Shown: piece after piece, positions 50,552-58,376 of the stretch
How positions within the stretch are numbered: the first letter of the stretch is position 1
Layout of the letters: every line of letters starts with the position of its first letter
NCBI GenBank assembly: GCA_016197365.1
Contig: JACPVS010000019.1
Location: 124,001-188,000, forward strand
Direction: 5' to 3'
DNA length: 64,000 bases
From: Mycolicibacterium cosmeticum
Lineage (GTDB): Bacteria; Actinomycetota; Actinomycetes; Mycobacteriales; Mycobacteriaceae
The notes under the pieces: model-generated
Seen by the model: the letters and a program-made list of their open reading frames with translations, nothing else
Databases searched by the model: none
What the model was told of the DNA's origin: nothing
Made by a program: the position numbers and the translations under genes

Positions 50552-52342
50552 CTAGAAGCCTCCGGCCAGATACTCCGACCGTGCGGCCTGCCTGGCCAGC
50601 TTGCCGCTGGTGGTGCGGGGCACCGTGCCCGCACTGACGAGCCGGATGTCGGCGATCGCCAAACCATGGCCGCGTGACACCGCCGCCCTGATCGCGGCCG
50701 CCACCGTCTCGGGGTCCACCCGGCCCGCACCGACGGCGCGTTCGGCCACGATCACCACACCTTCGCCGCCGGCCAGGGGCACCGAGAATGCCACCGCGAA
50801 TCCGGCGCGCACGGCCGGGGTCGCCTCGGCGACGGTGTGTTCGATGTCCTGCGGATAGTGATTGCGCCCGTCCACGATGAGCACATCCTTGACGCGTCCG
50901 GTGATGAAGAGTTCCCCGTCGAGGTAGACCCCGAGGTCGCCGGTGCGCAACCACAGGGCGCCGGACTCGGTGCCCTCGGCGTGGCTGCCCGCCGCCAAGG
51001 TCGATTCCAGTTTGTTCCGGAACGTGGCTTCGCTCTCCTGCGGCCGGCGCCAGTAGGCGGCGCCGACGTTGTCCCCGTGCAGCCAGATCTCGCCGACCTC
51101 GCCGTCGGCCAACTCCGTCCCGGTCGATGCGTCGACGATGACGGCCCATTGGCTCGGCGCGATCCGGCCGCACGAGACGTGGGTGTTGGCGGTGGGGGCG
51201 GTCGGCTCGGTCTTCACCGCGTGGCCGGCACCCAGTTCGTGACGGTCGAGGGCGACCGCTCGCGGCGCCGCGGCCGGATCGGTGGTCGACACGAAGAGGG
51301 TGGCCTCGGCCAACCCGTAGGACGGCTTGACGGCCGTCGGCGCCAAACCGTACGGCGCGAACACCTCGTTGAATCGGCCGATGGAGTCGGCACTGACCGG
51401 TTCGGATCCGTTGATCAGGCCCGCGACGTTGCTCAGGTCCAGCGACTCACCCTCCGGGGGCAGGCCGCGCGTGGCGGCGAGGTCGAAGGCGAAGTTGGGG
51501 GCCGCTGCGAAGGTGCGGCCGGGTTCGGTGTCGGAGCCGAGTTCCTTGATCCAGCGGTAGGGCCGCCGGATGAACGCCGACGGCGACATCAGGGTGATGT
51601 GGCCACCGAGCAGGGCCGGGAACATGATCATCAGCAGGCCCATGTCGTGGAACAGCGGCAGCCAGCTGACGCTGCGGATGTCCCAGTCCAGCCCGACGGC
51701 GATCACCATCTGCAGCACGTTGGTGCAGACCGACCGGTGGGTGATCTCCACGCCGGCGGGCTTGCGGGTGGAACCCGAGGTGTACTGCAGGTAGGCGATG
51801 TCGTCCATCCCGATCGGCACCGGCCGCACCTCGGACGCCAGCGTCTCGGGGACCGCGTCGACCGCCATCATGCGGGGGCGTTGACCGGCCGCCCGGCGGC
51901 GCAGACAGTCGCGGACCGTTTCGGCGCAGTCCATCGTCGTCAGCACGACCGTCGGCTGCGCATCGACGATGACGTTGTCGAGCCGCTCGGCCTGACCGGC
52001 CATTTCGGGAGCGAAGAGGGGCACGGCGATGCAGCCTGCCTGGATGGCGGCGAAGAATGCCACCACGTAGTCGATACCCTGCGGAGCCAGGATGGCGGCC
52101 CGGTCGCCGGGACGGGTGACCTGCTGCAATCGTGCGGCGACAGCCGAGACACGCAGCCGCATGTGCTGCCATGACAAATCGATCCGCCGGACGCTCCGGT
52201 CTGGACCGAAGTCCAGGTACCGATACGCGACCGCGGGCGAGGCAGCCTCGAAGTTGCGTTCCAGATACGTACAAATCGTCGTATCCGTCGGCAACTCGAT
52301 CCGGCCGCTCTCGCCGAGATAGTCCTCAAGCTTCAGCGCCAC
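50552..52342 (-). CDS. Fatty-acyl-AMP ligase (FadD family, FAAL)
   Basis: 596 aa. AMP-binding signature YTSGSTRKPAGVEITH (about 173-188), the core VSWLPLFHDMGLL, then GLAEATLFVSTTDP, WLRTGDLGVY and a late LVSAGTVPRTTSGKLARQAARSEY tail. The overall pattern (no acyl-CoA-type C-terminal linker, SxTRKPAG variant of P-loop) fits the mycobacterial FAALs that activate fatty acids as acyl-adenylates and load them on polyketide synthases. No pks gene lies in this window, so the partner is elsewhere or the enzyme works with an ACP. The small protein at 50392 follows. Confidence 0.87.
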   Translation of the reverse strand: MALKLEDYLGESGRIELPTDTTICTYLERNFEAASPAVAYRYLDFGPDRSVRRIDLSWQHMRLRVSAVAARLQQVTRPGDRAAILAPQGIDYVVAFFAAIQAGCIAVPLFAPEMAGQAERLDNVIVDAQPTVVLTTMDCAETVRDCLRRRAAGQRPRMMAVDAVPETLASEVRPVPIGMDDIAYLQYTSGSTRKPAGVEITHRSVCTNVLQMVIAVGLDWDIRSVSWLPLFHDMGLLMIMFPALLGGHITLMSPSAFIRRPYRWIKELGSDTEPGRTFAAAPNFAFDLAATRGLPPEGESLDLSNVAGLINGSEPVSADSIGRFNEVFAPYGLAPTAVKPSYGLAEATLFVSTTDPAAAPRAVALDRHELGAGHAVKTEPTAPTANTHVSCGRIAPSQWAVIVDASTGTELADGEVGEIWLHGDNVGAAYWRRPQESEATFRNKLESTLAAGSHAEGTESGALWLRTGDLGVYLDGELFITGRVKDVLIVDGRNHYPQDIEHTVAEATPAVRAGFAVAFSVPLAGGEGVVIVAERAVGAGRVDPETVAAAIRAAVSRGHGLAIADIRLVSAGTVPRTTSGKLARQAARSEYLAGGF

Positions 52343-52497
52343 GTCAGCCCGCTCTTCGCACCATTTCCGCCGATACCCTGGGGAGTCTAAAGAGGTACGC
52401 CCGCGTTCACGGGTTGCGACACTGCTCTCAGCCCTATTCAGTCACCCCGAGCACACGGTAACGAAAATCAGACGGGCGCGCGCGGAAGCCCTGCGAC

Positions 52498-53013
52498 TCA
52501 GTTGGTCTTGGCGGGCGGGCGGAAGAAAATGGCCAGCTGGCCGATACCACCGGCCAGGCCCAGCACCACGGCGATCGCCAGCCCGCACCAGCCGTGCAGG
52601 TACTGGTAGATGCCGGTCGTGCTGAACAACAGGTGGTCCAGACTGTAGCGACCGGCACCGGTGCCCGCGATCGCGACGGCGGCCACGGCCAGGATGAGGT
52701 TGTACTCCCACCCTTCCTTCACGATGAAGAAGCCGTTGTGCCGGTGCACGGTCCAGGCCGCCACCAGCATCAGGGCGACGAAGCCGGCGGCCGGGATCGG
52801 CGTCAGCAGACCCAGCGCCAATCCGAGGCCCGCGGCGATCTCGGTGCTCGCCGCCACCCGCGCGTGGAACAGACCCGGCTTCATCCCGATGCTGTCGAAC
52901 CAGCCCGCGGTGCCGGGGATGCGCCCCCCGCCGAAGAACTTGTTGTAGCCGTGAGCGGCCATTGTCAGACCGAGAACGACGCGCAAAATCAGGATCGCAG
53001 TATCAGCAGCCAC
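52498..53013 (-). CDS. DoxX-family membrane protein
   Basis: 171 aa from GTG 53013. Four membrane helices; typical DoxX start AILILRVVLGLTMAAHGYNKFFGGGRIPG with the conserved His-Gly, then EIAAGLGLALGLLTPIPAAG. DoxX proteins are linked to oxidative-stress or thiosulfate-related membrane functions in actinobacteria, often with superoxide dismutase, but here they stand beside an SDR. The gap 52343-52497 to the FAAL start carries no clear gene. Confidence 0.86.
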   Translation of the reverse strand: MAADTAILILRVVLGLTMAAHGYNKFFGGGRIPGTAGWFDSIGMKPGLFHARVAASTEIAAGLGLALGLLTPIPAAGFVALMLVAAWTVHRHNGFFIVKEGWEYNLILAVAAVAIAGTGAGRYSLDHLLFSTTGIYQYLHGWCGLAIAVVLGLAGGIGQLAIFFRPPAKTN

Positions 53014-53035
53014 GTAACAGAATCTAGGGCATCTG

Positions 53036-53785
53036 TTACACGGCCGCCCACCCCCCATCCACACTGAGCACCGCGCCGTGGATGTTCGCGGCGTCGTCAC
53101 CGGCCAGGAACACCACGACCGCGGCCACCTCGTCCGGTGTGCTCATCCGGCGCGACGGAATGCGGGCCAGCACCGGGGCGACGTGGTCGGCGGACTCCAG
53201 TGCCCGGTCGGTGGCGATAGGGCCGGGCGCCACGGCGTTGACGCGGACACCCTGCGGCCCGTACTCGGCGGCCCACGACTTGGTCAGCGAATGCACCGCC
53301 GCCTTGGTGGAGCTGTACAGCGCCGACTTGTCGCCGCCGATCAGTCCGGTGATCGAGCCGATGTTCACCACCGCTCCCCCGCCGCGCTGTGCCATCGCGG
53401 GCGCCAGCGCGCCGGTCAGCAGGAACGGCGCGAGGACGTTGGTCCGGTAGGACTCCAGCAGCGTCTCTTCGGACACCGCTTCGGTCGGTACCGGCAGCGA
53501 CCAGATACCGGCGTTGTTCACCAGGATGTCGACCGGCCCGGCCGCCTCGGCCAGTCGGCGTACCTGCGCCTCACCCGCGCCCAGATCGGCGGCGATGAAC
53601 TCGGCCTGCCCGCCGGCCGCCCGGATGTCTCCGACGACGGCGTCACCGCGAACCTTGTCCCGGCCGCTGACGATGACCCGCGCGCCCTCGGCCGCCAAGG
53701 CCTTCGCGATGGCGACACCGAGACCGCCGGTGGACCCTGTTACCAGTGCTGTGCGGCCCGCAAGCCGCGTAGTGTTTGGACTCAT
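53036..53785 (-). CDS. SDR-family oxidoreductase
   Basis: 249 aa from ATG 53785. Rossmann motif TGSTGGLGVAIAKAL (about 15-29), NNAGIW (about 89), catalytic Ser/Tyr/Lys (YSSTKAA at about 154) and the PG motif VAPGPIATD. The classical SDR layout predicts NAD(P)-dependent reduction of a carbonyl. The start overlaps a 16-bp palindrome and is divergent from the TetR gene at 53810 (24 bp apart), a standard autoregulated pair. The real substrate is unknown. Its stop is 22 bp from the DoxX start, so the two may be co-transcribed. Confidence 0.87.
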   Translation of the reverse strand: MSPNTTRLAGRTALVTGSTGGLGVAIAKALAAEGARVIVSGRDKVRGDAVVGDIRAAGGQAEFIAADLGAGEAQVRRLAEAAGPVDILVNNAGIWSLPVPTEAVSEETLLESYRTNVLAPFLLTGALAPAMAQRGGGAVVNIGSITGLIGGDKSALYSSTKAAVHSLTKSWAAEYGPQGVRVNAVAPGPIATDRALESADHVAPVLARIPSRRMSTPDEVAAVVVFLAGDDAANIHGAVLSVDGGWAAV

Positions 53786-53792
53786 GAGTCCA
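53777..53792. promoter_or_regulatory. TetR operator between SDR and TetR genes
   Basis: TGGACTCATGAGTCCA is a perfect 16-bp palindrome overlapping the SDR start codon. Related half-sites (TGGAC...GTCCA) recur at about 53811-53826 in the first codons of the TetR gene. Confidence 0.65.
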
Positions 53793-53809
53793 CAAGTAGT
53801 CCGTTGAAA

Positions 53810-54415
53810 ATGGACCCGCAAGTCCAAACTTTGACCGCGAAAGGCGCGGCGACCCGGGACCGTATCGTGGTGGGCGCCGCCACCGAGATTCGCGCTCGCG
53901 GTGTGGCCCTGACCACCCTCGATGACATCCGGGCCCGCACCGGCACCTCGAAGAGTCAACTGTTCCACTACTTTCCGGGCGGTAAGGAGCAACTACTCCT
54001 CGCGGTGGCCCAGCACGAGGCCGAACAGGTACTCGCCGATCAACAACCTCACCTGGGTGCGTTGACGTCCTGGGCGGCGTGGCAGCGCTGGCGCGAGGCC
54101 GTCGTGGACCGATACCGGCGCCAGGGCCAGAGCTGCCCGCTGAGCATGCTGATGTCCGAGATCGGCCGCACCACACCGGGCGCGCAGGCCGTCACCACTG
54201 CCTTGATGCAGCGCTGGCATGACGAGATCGCCGACGGCATCCGGGACATGCAGACCCAAGGCAAGATCTCCGCACGGGTGGACGCTCGCAAGAGTTCGGC
54301 CGCGCTACTGGCCGGAATTCAGGGCGGGGTGGGCATCCTGCTGGCCACCGGCGACCTGTCCTACCTGGAGCACGCGCTCGACGTCGGAATAGAGACGCTG
54401 CGCTCAGCGAGTTAG
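53810..54415 (+). CDS. TetR-family regulator, YxaF/LmrA-like
   Basis: 201 aa from ATG 53810. N-terminal HTH at about 10-58 (ATRDRIVVGAATEIRARGV, then LDDIRARTGTSKSQLFHYFPG), followed by a helical ligand domain with PLSMLMSEIG, as in the YxaF/LmrA group. Such regulators often respond to quinones, flavonoids or other aromatic compounds. It is divergent from an SDR and overlaps the SRPBCC gene stop by 12 bp at its 3' end. The two palindromes in the intergenic region are probable binding sites. Confidence 0.85.
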   Translation: MDPQVQTLTAKGAATRDRIVVGAATEIRARGVALTTLDDIRARTGTSKSQLFHYFPGGKEQLLLAVAQHEAEQVLADQQPHLGALTSWAAWQRWREAVVDRYRRQGQSCPLSMLMSEIGRTTPGAQAVTTALMQRWHDEIADGIRDMQTQGKISARVDARKSSAALLAGIQGGVGILLATGDLSYLEHALDVGIETLRSAS

Positions 54416-54838
54416 GTACTCCTCGAGCTGATCGCACACCCCGGCCCAGCCGTTCTGGAAGTCGCGGTACACGTCCGACGGCAGCAGTGTGTGTTCGATC
54501 GACATGAGCGTCTCGTCCTGGCCGTGCAGCTCGAAGGTGACGGCGACGATGCTGGACGCCGTCGGATCCGGCCAGTCCGAATTGGCCCACGTGAAGCGCA
54601 GCAGACGTGGCCGATCGATGTCCAGGAACTGGCCACTGATGATGACCAGCGTGCCGGCGTGGTCGACGTCGAACCGCACCTTCCCGCCCACACGTGGTTC
54701 GACGGTGACGGCCACGCACTTGTCGGGTCGCGGACACATCCAGTCCGCCAACGACTCCGGGTCCAGCCATTCGTCGAAAACCGCCTCTGGGGTCGCCGGC
54801 ATGACACGGGCAACGCGGGCGGTGACGGTCTCGGTCAT
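54404..54838 (-). CDS. SRPBCC/AHSA1-family protein
   Basis: 144 aa from ATG 54838. START-like fold of the AHSA1/ATPase-activator family: VARVMPATPEAVFDEWLDPESLADWM, GGKVRFDVD, then LLPSDVYRDFQNGWAGVCDQLEEYL. Proteins of this group bind hydrophobic ligands. It is coupled by ATGA to an ArsR-type regulator, a very common actinobacterial pair of unknown physiological role. The two genes run toward the TetR gene. Confidence 0.87.
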   Translation of the reverse strand: MTETVTARVARVMPATPEAVFDEWLDPESLADWMCPRPDKCVAVTVEPRVGGKVRFDVDHAGTLVIISGQFLDIDRPRLLRFTWANSDWPDPTASSIVAVTFELHGQDETLMSIEHTLLPSDVYRDFQNGWAGVCDQLEEYLTR

Positions 54839-55185
54839 CGGGTGATGTTCTTGGTTCTGGCGGCGCTCTTGCGACGCAGCCGGTCCGCCAGTGCGTCGGC
54901 TCGGGCCGACCAGAAGTCGGTGTGCTCGTCGATCCACTGCTGCGCGGCGGTCAGCCCATCGGGCTGCAGGGACAGCCAGTGCTCACGGCCGCGTACTTCG
55001 CGGCGCACCAGGCCGGCCGACTCCAGCACCCCGACGTGCCGCGACACCCCGGCGAACGTCATGGGCAGTGGGGCAGCCAAGTCGGTGATGCGCGCGTCGC
55101 CGTCGCGCAGCGCCGCAAGGAGGCTGCGGCGGGTCGGGTCGGCCAGCGCGGCGTAAGCGCGGTCGAGCATCTGATCTTCAACCAT
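54835..55185 (-). CDS. ArsR-family transcriptional regulator
   Basis: 116 aa from ATG 55185. Winged helix DNA-binding domain at about 5-90: LADPTRRSLLAALRDGDARI, LPMTFAGVSRHVGVLESAGLV, then the wing EVRGREHWLSL. No metal-binding cysteines are present, so it is not a classical metal sensor. It is followed in the same operon by an SRPBCC protein. The start region contains TCAAC-N6-GTTGA and a second copy lies before the divergent DUF899 gene; both are likely binding sites. Confidence 0.88.
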   Translation of the reverse strand: MVEDQMLDRAYAALADPTRRSLLAALRDGDARITDLAAPLPMTFAGVSRHVGVLESAGLVRREVRGREHWLSLQPDGLTAAQQWIDEHTDFWSARADALADRLRRKSAARTKNITR

Positions 55186-55250
55186 TCTGTTGACTATAGC
55201 GGCCGGGCCGTGTTTCCCTGGATTCGAGACATTCAACACAATGGTTGAAT
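55178..55250. promoter_or_regulatory. Paired ArsR operators TTCAAC-N6-GTTGAA
   Basis: Copy 1 (55178-55193) is TCAAC-CATTCT-GTTGA and overlaps the arsR-type start; copy 2 (55231-55250) is ATTCAAC-ACAATG-GTTGAAT and lies just upstream of the DUF899 gene. The shared spacing suggests joint control of both genes. Confidence 0.6.
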
Positions 55251-55263
55251 TAGGGGGATGGCA

Positions 55264-56004
55264 ATGAACAAGCCGGCAATCGTCTCTGCCACCGATTGGC
55301 AGCAGGCACTCGACGAAATGTTGTTCAGGGAAAAGGCTTTCACGAAGGCGCGGGACGCACTGGCGGCCGAACGCCGACGGATGCCGTGGACCCTCGTGGA
55401 CAAAAAGTACGTGTTCGACGGGCCCGATGGGCAGGTCGGTCTGCTCGATCTGTTCGGTGGCCGACGCCAGCTTCTGGTCTATCGGGCGTTCGTCGACCCT
55501 GGCGTGCACGGCTGGCCCGACCACGGGTGCGTCGGTTGCTCACTGATGGCCGACCACATCGGCAACCTGGCACACCTCAACGCCCGTGGCACCACGCTGG
55601 TCTACACCTCACGCGGGTCGCAGGCCGATCTGGCCCGGATCAAGCAGCGGATGGGCTGGGACATCCCGTGGTACACCATGCTTCCCGGCGAGAACGCCTT
55701 CGATGTCGACTTCGGCGTGGACCAATGGCACGGCACCAACGCCTTCATCCGCGACGGTGACCGCGTCTACCGCACCTACTTCATCGACAGCCGCGGCGAC
55801 GAGGTGTTCGTCAACACCTGGAACTTCCTCGACATGACGGCCTTGGGCCGGCAGGAGACCTGGGAGGACTCCCCGGCCGGCTATCCGCAGTCCAAGCCGT
55901 ACGAATGGTGGTGCTGGCACGACGAATACGGGCAGCGCGCACCGTCGCGCTGGTTCGGCGACCCCGACCCCGATGATCCGAACGATCCCCGGCCTTCGGC
56001 CTGA
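55264..56004 (+). CDS. DUF899 (thioredoxin-like fold) protein
   Basis: 246 aa from ATG 55264, chosen because AGGGGG stands 6 nt upstream (ATG 55258 is in frame but too close). The family core FREKAFTKARDALAAERRRMPW is followed by YRAFVDPGVHGWPDHGCVGCS with a CxxC pair, RGTTLVYTSRG and the aromatic-rich PYEWWCWHDEYGQR end. DUF899 proteins have a thioredoxin-like fold and unknown activity; CVGC may be redox active. It is divergent from the ArsR gene, and the operator pair in the gap suggests it is a target. Confidence 0.86.
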   Translation: MNKPAIVSATDWQQALDEMLFREKAFTKARDALAAERRRMPWTLVDKKYVFDGPDGQVGLLDLFGGRRQLLVYRAFVDPGVHGWPDHGCVGCSLMADHIGNLAHLNARGTTLVYTSRGSQADLARIKQRMGWDIPWYTMLPGENAFDVDFGVDQWHGTNAFIRDGDRVYRTYFIDSRGDEVFVNTWNFLDMTALGRQETWEDSPAGYPQSKPYEWWCWHDEYGQRAPSRWFGDPDPDDPNDPRPSA

Positions 56005-56016
56005 GATGATCAGCGG

Positions 56017-56427
56017 GTGACCATCACCCGCTCGGTACCCGATATCGGCTACCTCAGCCCGCAACTGTTCGATGATCTCGGCATCGTGCAGACGGTCGTC
56101 GCCAACGGCACGGTGTACGTGTCGGGCATTGCTCCGCTGACCGATGCCACCGGGGAAGTCGATGTGGTGAGCACGGTCTTCGCCGACCAACTGGCCTACG
56201 TGCTCGACGTTCTGGAGCGTTCGTTGCTCGCCGCCGATACCGGCCGAGAAGGTTTGGTGGCCTGGACCATCTACACCACCGACATGCCGGCGCTGGCCGC
56301 GTGCACCCCGATGCTCAAGGCCTGGGTCGGTGAGCACCGGCCGACCAGCACCTGGATCGGCTGCGCGAGTTTCATCCATCCTCAGCAGCTGCTCGAACTC
56401 ACCGCGACTGCCGTGCTCCTCCCGTGA
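56017..56427 (+). CDS. RidA-family protein
   Basis: 136 aa from GTG 56017, 12 bp after the DUF899 stop. The family pattern is present: GIVQTVVANGTVYVSGIAPL, a central DQLAYVLDVLERSLLAADTG, then FIHPQQLLELTATAVL. The conserved catalytic Arg of true RidA deaminases (usually RAxV) is not clearly placed; CASFIHP takes its region, so imine deaminase activity is doubtful. Proteins of this family often accompany degradative operons. The stop lies inside a very long palindrome. Confidence 0.83.
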   Translation: MTITRSVPDIGYLSPQLFDDLGIVQTVVANGTVYVSGIAPLTDATGEVDVVSTVFADQLAYVLDVLERSLLAADTGREGLVAWTIYTTDMPALAACTPMLKAWVGEHRPTSTWIGCASFIHPQQLLELTATAVLLP

Positions 56428-56479
56428 TTTGTGGAGCCGCACCCGTAATGGTTACGGGTGCGGCTCCACAAATCACGGG
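56421..56479. terminator. Perfect 28-bp palindrome between convergent genes
   Basis: Arms 56421-56448 and 56452-56479 are perfectly complementary with a 3-nt loop TGG. The palindrome contains the stop codons of the RidA gene and of the convergent WS/DGAT-like gene. It probably terminates both. Its centre, GGAGCCGCACCCGTAATG, also occurs at 12229-12246 with one mismatch. Confidence 0.8.
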
Positions 56480-57741
56480 AAAGCGGACTCCAGGCGCTCC
56501 ATATAGGCGTCCACGTCGCCGATCGCGGACTCGGCGGCGAACACGCTGATCGAGATGGTGTCGCCCACCCCGGTGACACAGTGGGTCAGCCCCACCATCG
56601 GGGACAGCCCGGGAAACGCCGCGGCCATCCGCACCGGCGCGCCGCCGAACGCGAAATCCGCGGGCCCGCAGTTCACGCTGGACACCACCGTGTTCCCGGT
56701 GACTGTCGCCGACCGCGTCGACGGGTCGAATTGTCCTATGCCCCAACGCAACAGGGGCGCCGGCGTGGCGGCGAAGGCCTCGTCGGAGGCACGCATCGCA
56801 CGGTGCGCGGCGCGGGCCCTGCGCGCATCAAGTTCACCCGCGATGGCGGTACGGCGCTCCCCCGCCGCCAGTTCGGGAGACAGGCCGACGCCGACGGTAC
56901 CGAAATGGTTGTACGCCTGGCGCGGGCCGGGTTTGGCCATCGTGACCTCCGCACCGAGTGCGGACACGTCCTCGCCGAGCTCCGACAGTTGCGCGGCAAG
57001 GGCTTCGGCGATCCCGGCCAGCGCCACCACGGTGACCGTGCCGCCGAACAGGGACGCCCGTGGGCGCACCAAGGTCCGCATGGCCTGCGCACCGGAAGGG
57101 CGCGCGTTGGTACCCAAGGGCACCCGCGCCGGAGCGGGCGGCGGTACCAGTCCGGATTCGGTGTCCTGCACCAACTCACGGTGCGCTCGGGCGGCTTGCA
57201 CGCTGCGCCACGGCAAGGACAGCGGGCCGATGCGAGGCGATACCACCGGCGCCACCTCACCCACCCGGCCGAACATCAGTGCCGCCGGCGCGCAGGTACG
57301 CCCACCGCCGCCGAGGGCGTGGGTGATCTGCAGTGCCACGACGGTCCCCTGGCCGGAAACGCCGGGGATGCCGTCGATTCCGGCGAAAATGTGCAGCCGC
57401 CACGGCGTCACTCGCGGATCGAGCTGATCATCCACCACGGCGCGCACCGCGGCAAGGCAGCCTGCCCAGGTGCGCTCGCCGGGTGCGTGCACGGTGAAGC
57501 GGGAGCGGTCGGCCGGGCACGGCACCCAGCTCGGGTAGTGCAGCCGCGACGAGCCGTCGATGCGCTGCGACAGATCCACACTGGCGCGTGCCTGCACGAC
57601 GAGCTCGTCGAGTGCCCGGTCCAGATCGGCTGGCACACCGTCGAACCCGTACACCAGGATGGTGTCGTTGGGGATCTTGGCCGACATCCAGAACATCTGG
57701 GCATCGGCCGGGGCCAAACGGGGCGTCCGCCGACCCTTCAC
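56473..57741 (-). CDS. WS/DGAT-like acyltransferase with degenerate active site
   Basis: 422 aa. The WS/DGAT pattern is present: PADAQMFWM near the N-terminus and a late VNCGPADFAFGGAPVRMAA block. The catalytic HHxxxDG motif reads THALGGGG around His141, with only the second His kept and Asp changed to Gly. Triacylglycerol or wax-ester synthesis is therefore doubtful; the gene may be inactive or altered. It is 2 bp after the Mce-associated protein stop on the same strand, so it is the last gene of the mce operon, suggesting a role in lipid uptake or handling. Confidence 0.8.
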   Translation of the reverse strand: MKGRRTPRLAPADAQMFWMSAKIPNDTILVYGFDGVPADLDRALDELVVQARASVDLSQRIDGSSRLHYPSWVPCPADRSRFTVHAPGERTWAGCLAAVRAVVDDQLDPRVTPWRLHIFAGIDGIPGVSGQGTVVALQITHALGGGGRTCAPAALMFGRVGEVAPVVSPRIGPLSLPWRSVQAARAHRELVQDTESGLVPPPAPARVPLGTNARPSGAQAMRTLVRPRASLFGGTVTVVALAGIAEALAAQLSELGEDVSALGAEVTMAKPGPRQAYNHFGTVGVGLSPELAAGERRTAIAGELDARRARAAHRAMRASDEAFAATPAPLLRWGIGQFDPSTRSATVTGNTVVSSVNCGPADFAFGGAPVRMAAAFPGLSPMVGLTHCVTGVGDTISISVFAAESAIGDVDAYMERLESAFP

Positions 57742-57743
57742 GA

Positions 57744-58376
57744 CTACACCGGGTCGAATTTCGAGATCAGCCAGCGGTCGCCGTGCTTCTCCAGCACCAC
57801 CCGGACGCTGGAGGCCGTGTCGGTGGGTGCGTCGGCTCCGACCACCACGGTCTGGTTGACGAATACCAGCACCACCGCATGGCTGGGATCAGCCGACACC
57901 GACGCCGCCGCCGGAACCGTTGCCACCGCGGAGATCTGCTTCTGCTTCGCACCCGGGATGACGACCTCGTGGGTCAACGAGGTGTAGGACTCCTGGAACT
58001 CGCCGGTGAGCAGATCACGCGCGGCATCGAGTTGCTGCTCGACGGTGTCGGGCTTGTAGGACAACAGGGCGATGGTGCTGTCCTTGGCCACCTGGACGGA
58101 TTCGGCCCGGGCCTTGTCGCCGTCGCGCACCGAATTGTCCTGCCATTTGAAGAAACCGGCGGTCAGGGCCAGCACCAGGGCCAGCCCCGGCAAGATGCCG
58201 AAGGCCACGACACGCTTCCAGTCCAGGGACCGCTTCGGCTGCGGCTCGACCGGCTCGGCGGCTACAGGTGCGTCGGTGGCGGCGTCTTCTGCACCGGTCT
58301 CCTCGACAGCGGACGACTCACTGAGCTCTTCGGCCTCGGTGACCGTGTCTTTGTCGTCGTGCTTCGGTTCGGTCAC
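57744..58376 (-). CDS. Mce-associated membrane protein (Mas)
   Basis: 210 aa. A charged N-terminal segment, a membrane helix (about residues 57-77: VVAFGILPGLALVLALTAG) and a beta-rich external domain with QEISAVATVPAAASVSADPSHAV, as usual for Mce-associated proteins. They sit at the end of mce operons and stabilise the Mce lipid-import complex in the envelope. The start overlaps the next upstream gene's stop by 4 bp. Confidence 0.87.
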   Translation of the reverse strand: MTEPKHDDKDTVTEAEELSESSAVEETGAEDAATDAPVAAEPVEPQPKRSLDWKRVVAFGILPGLALVLALTAGFFKWQDNSVRDGDKARAESVQVAKDSTIALLSYKPDTVEQQLDAARDLLTGEFQESYTSLTHEVVIPGAKQKQISAVATVPAAASVSADPSHAVVLVFVNQTVVVGADAPTDTASSVRVVLEKHGDRWLISKFDPV

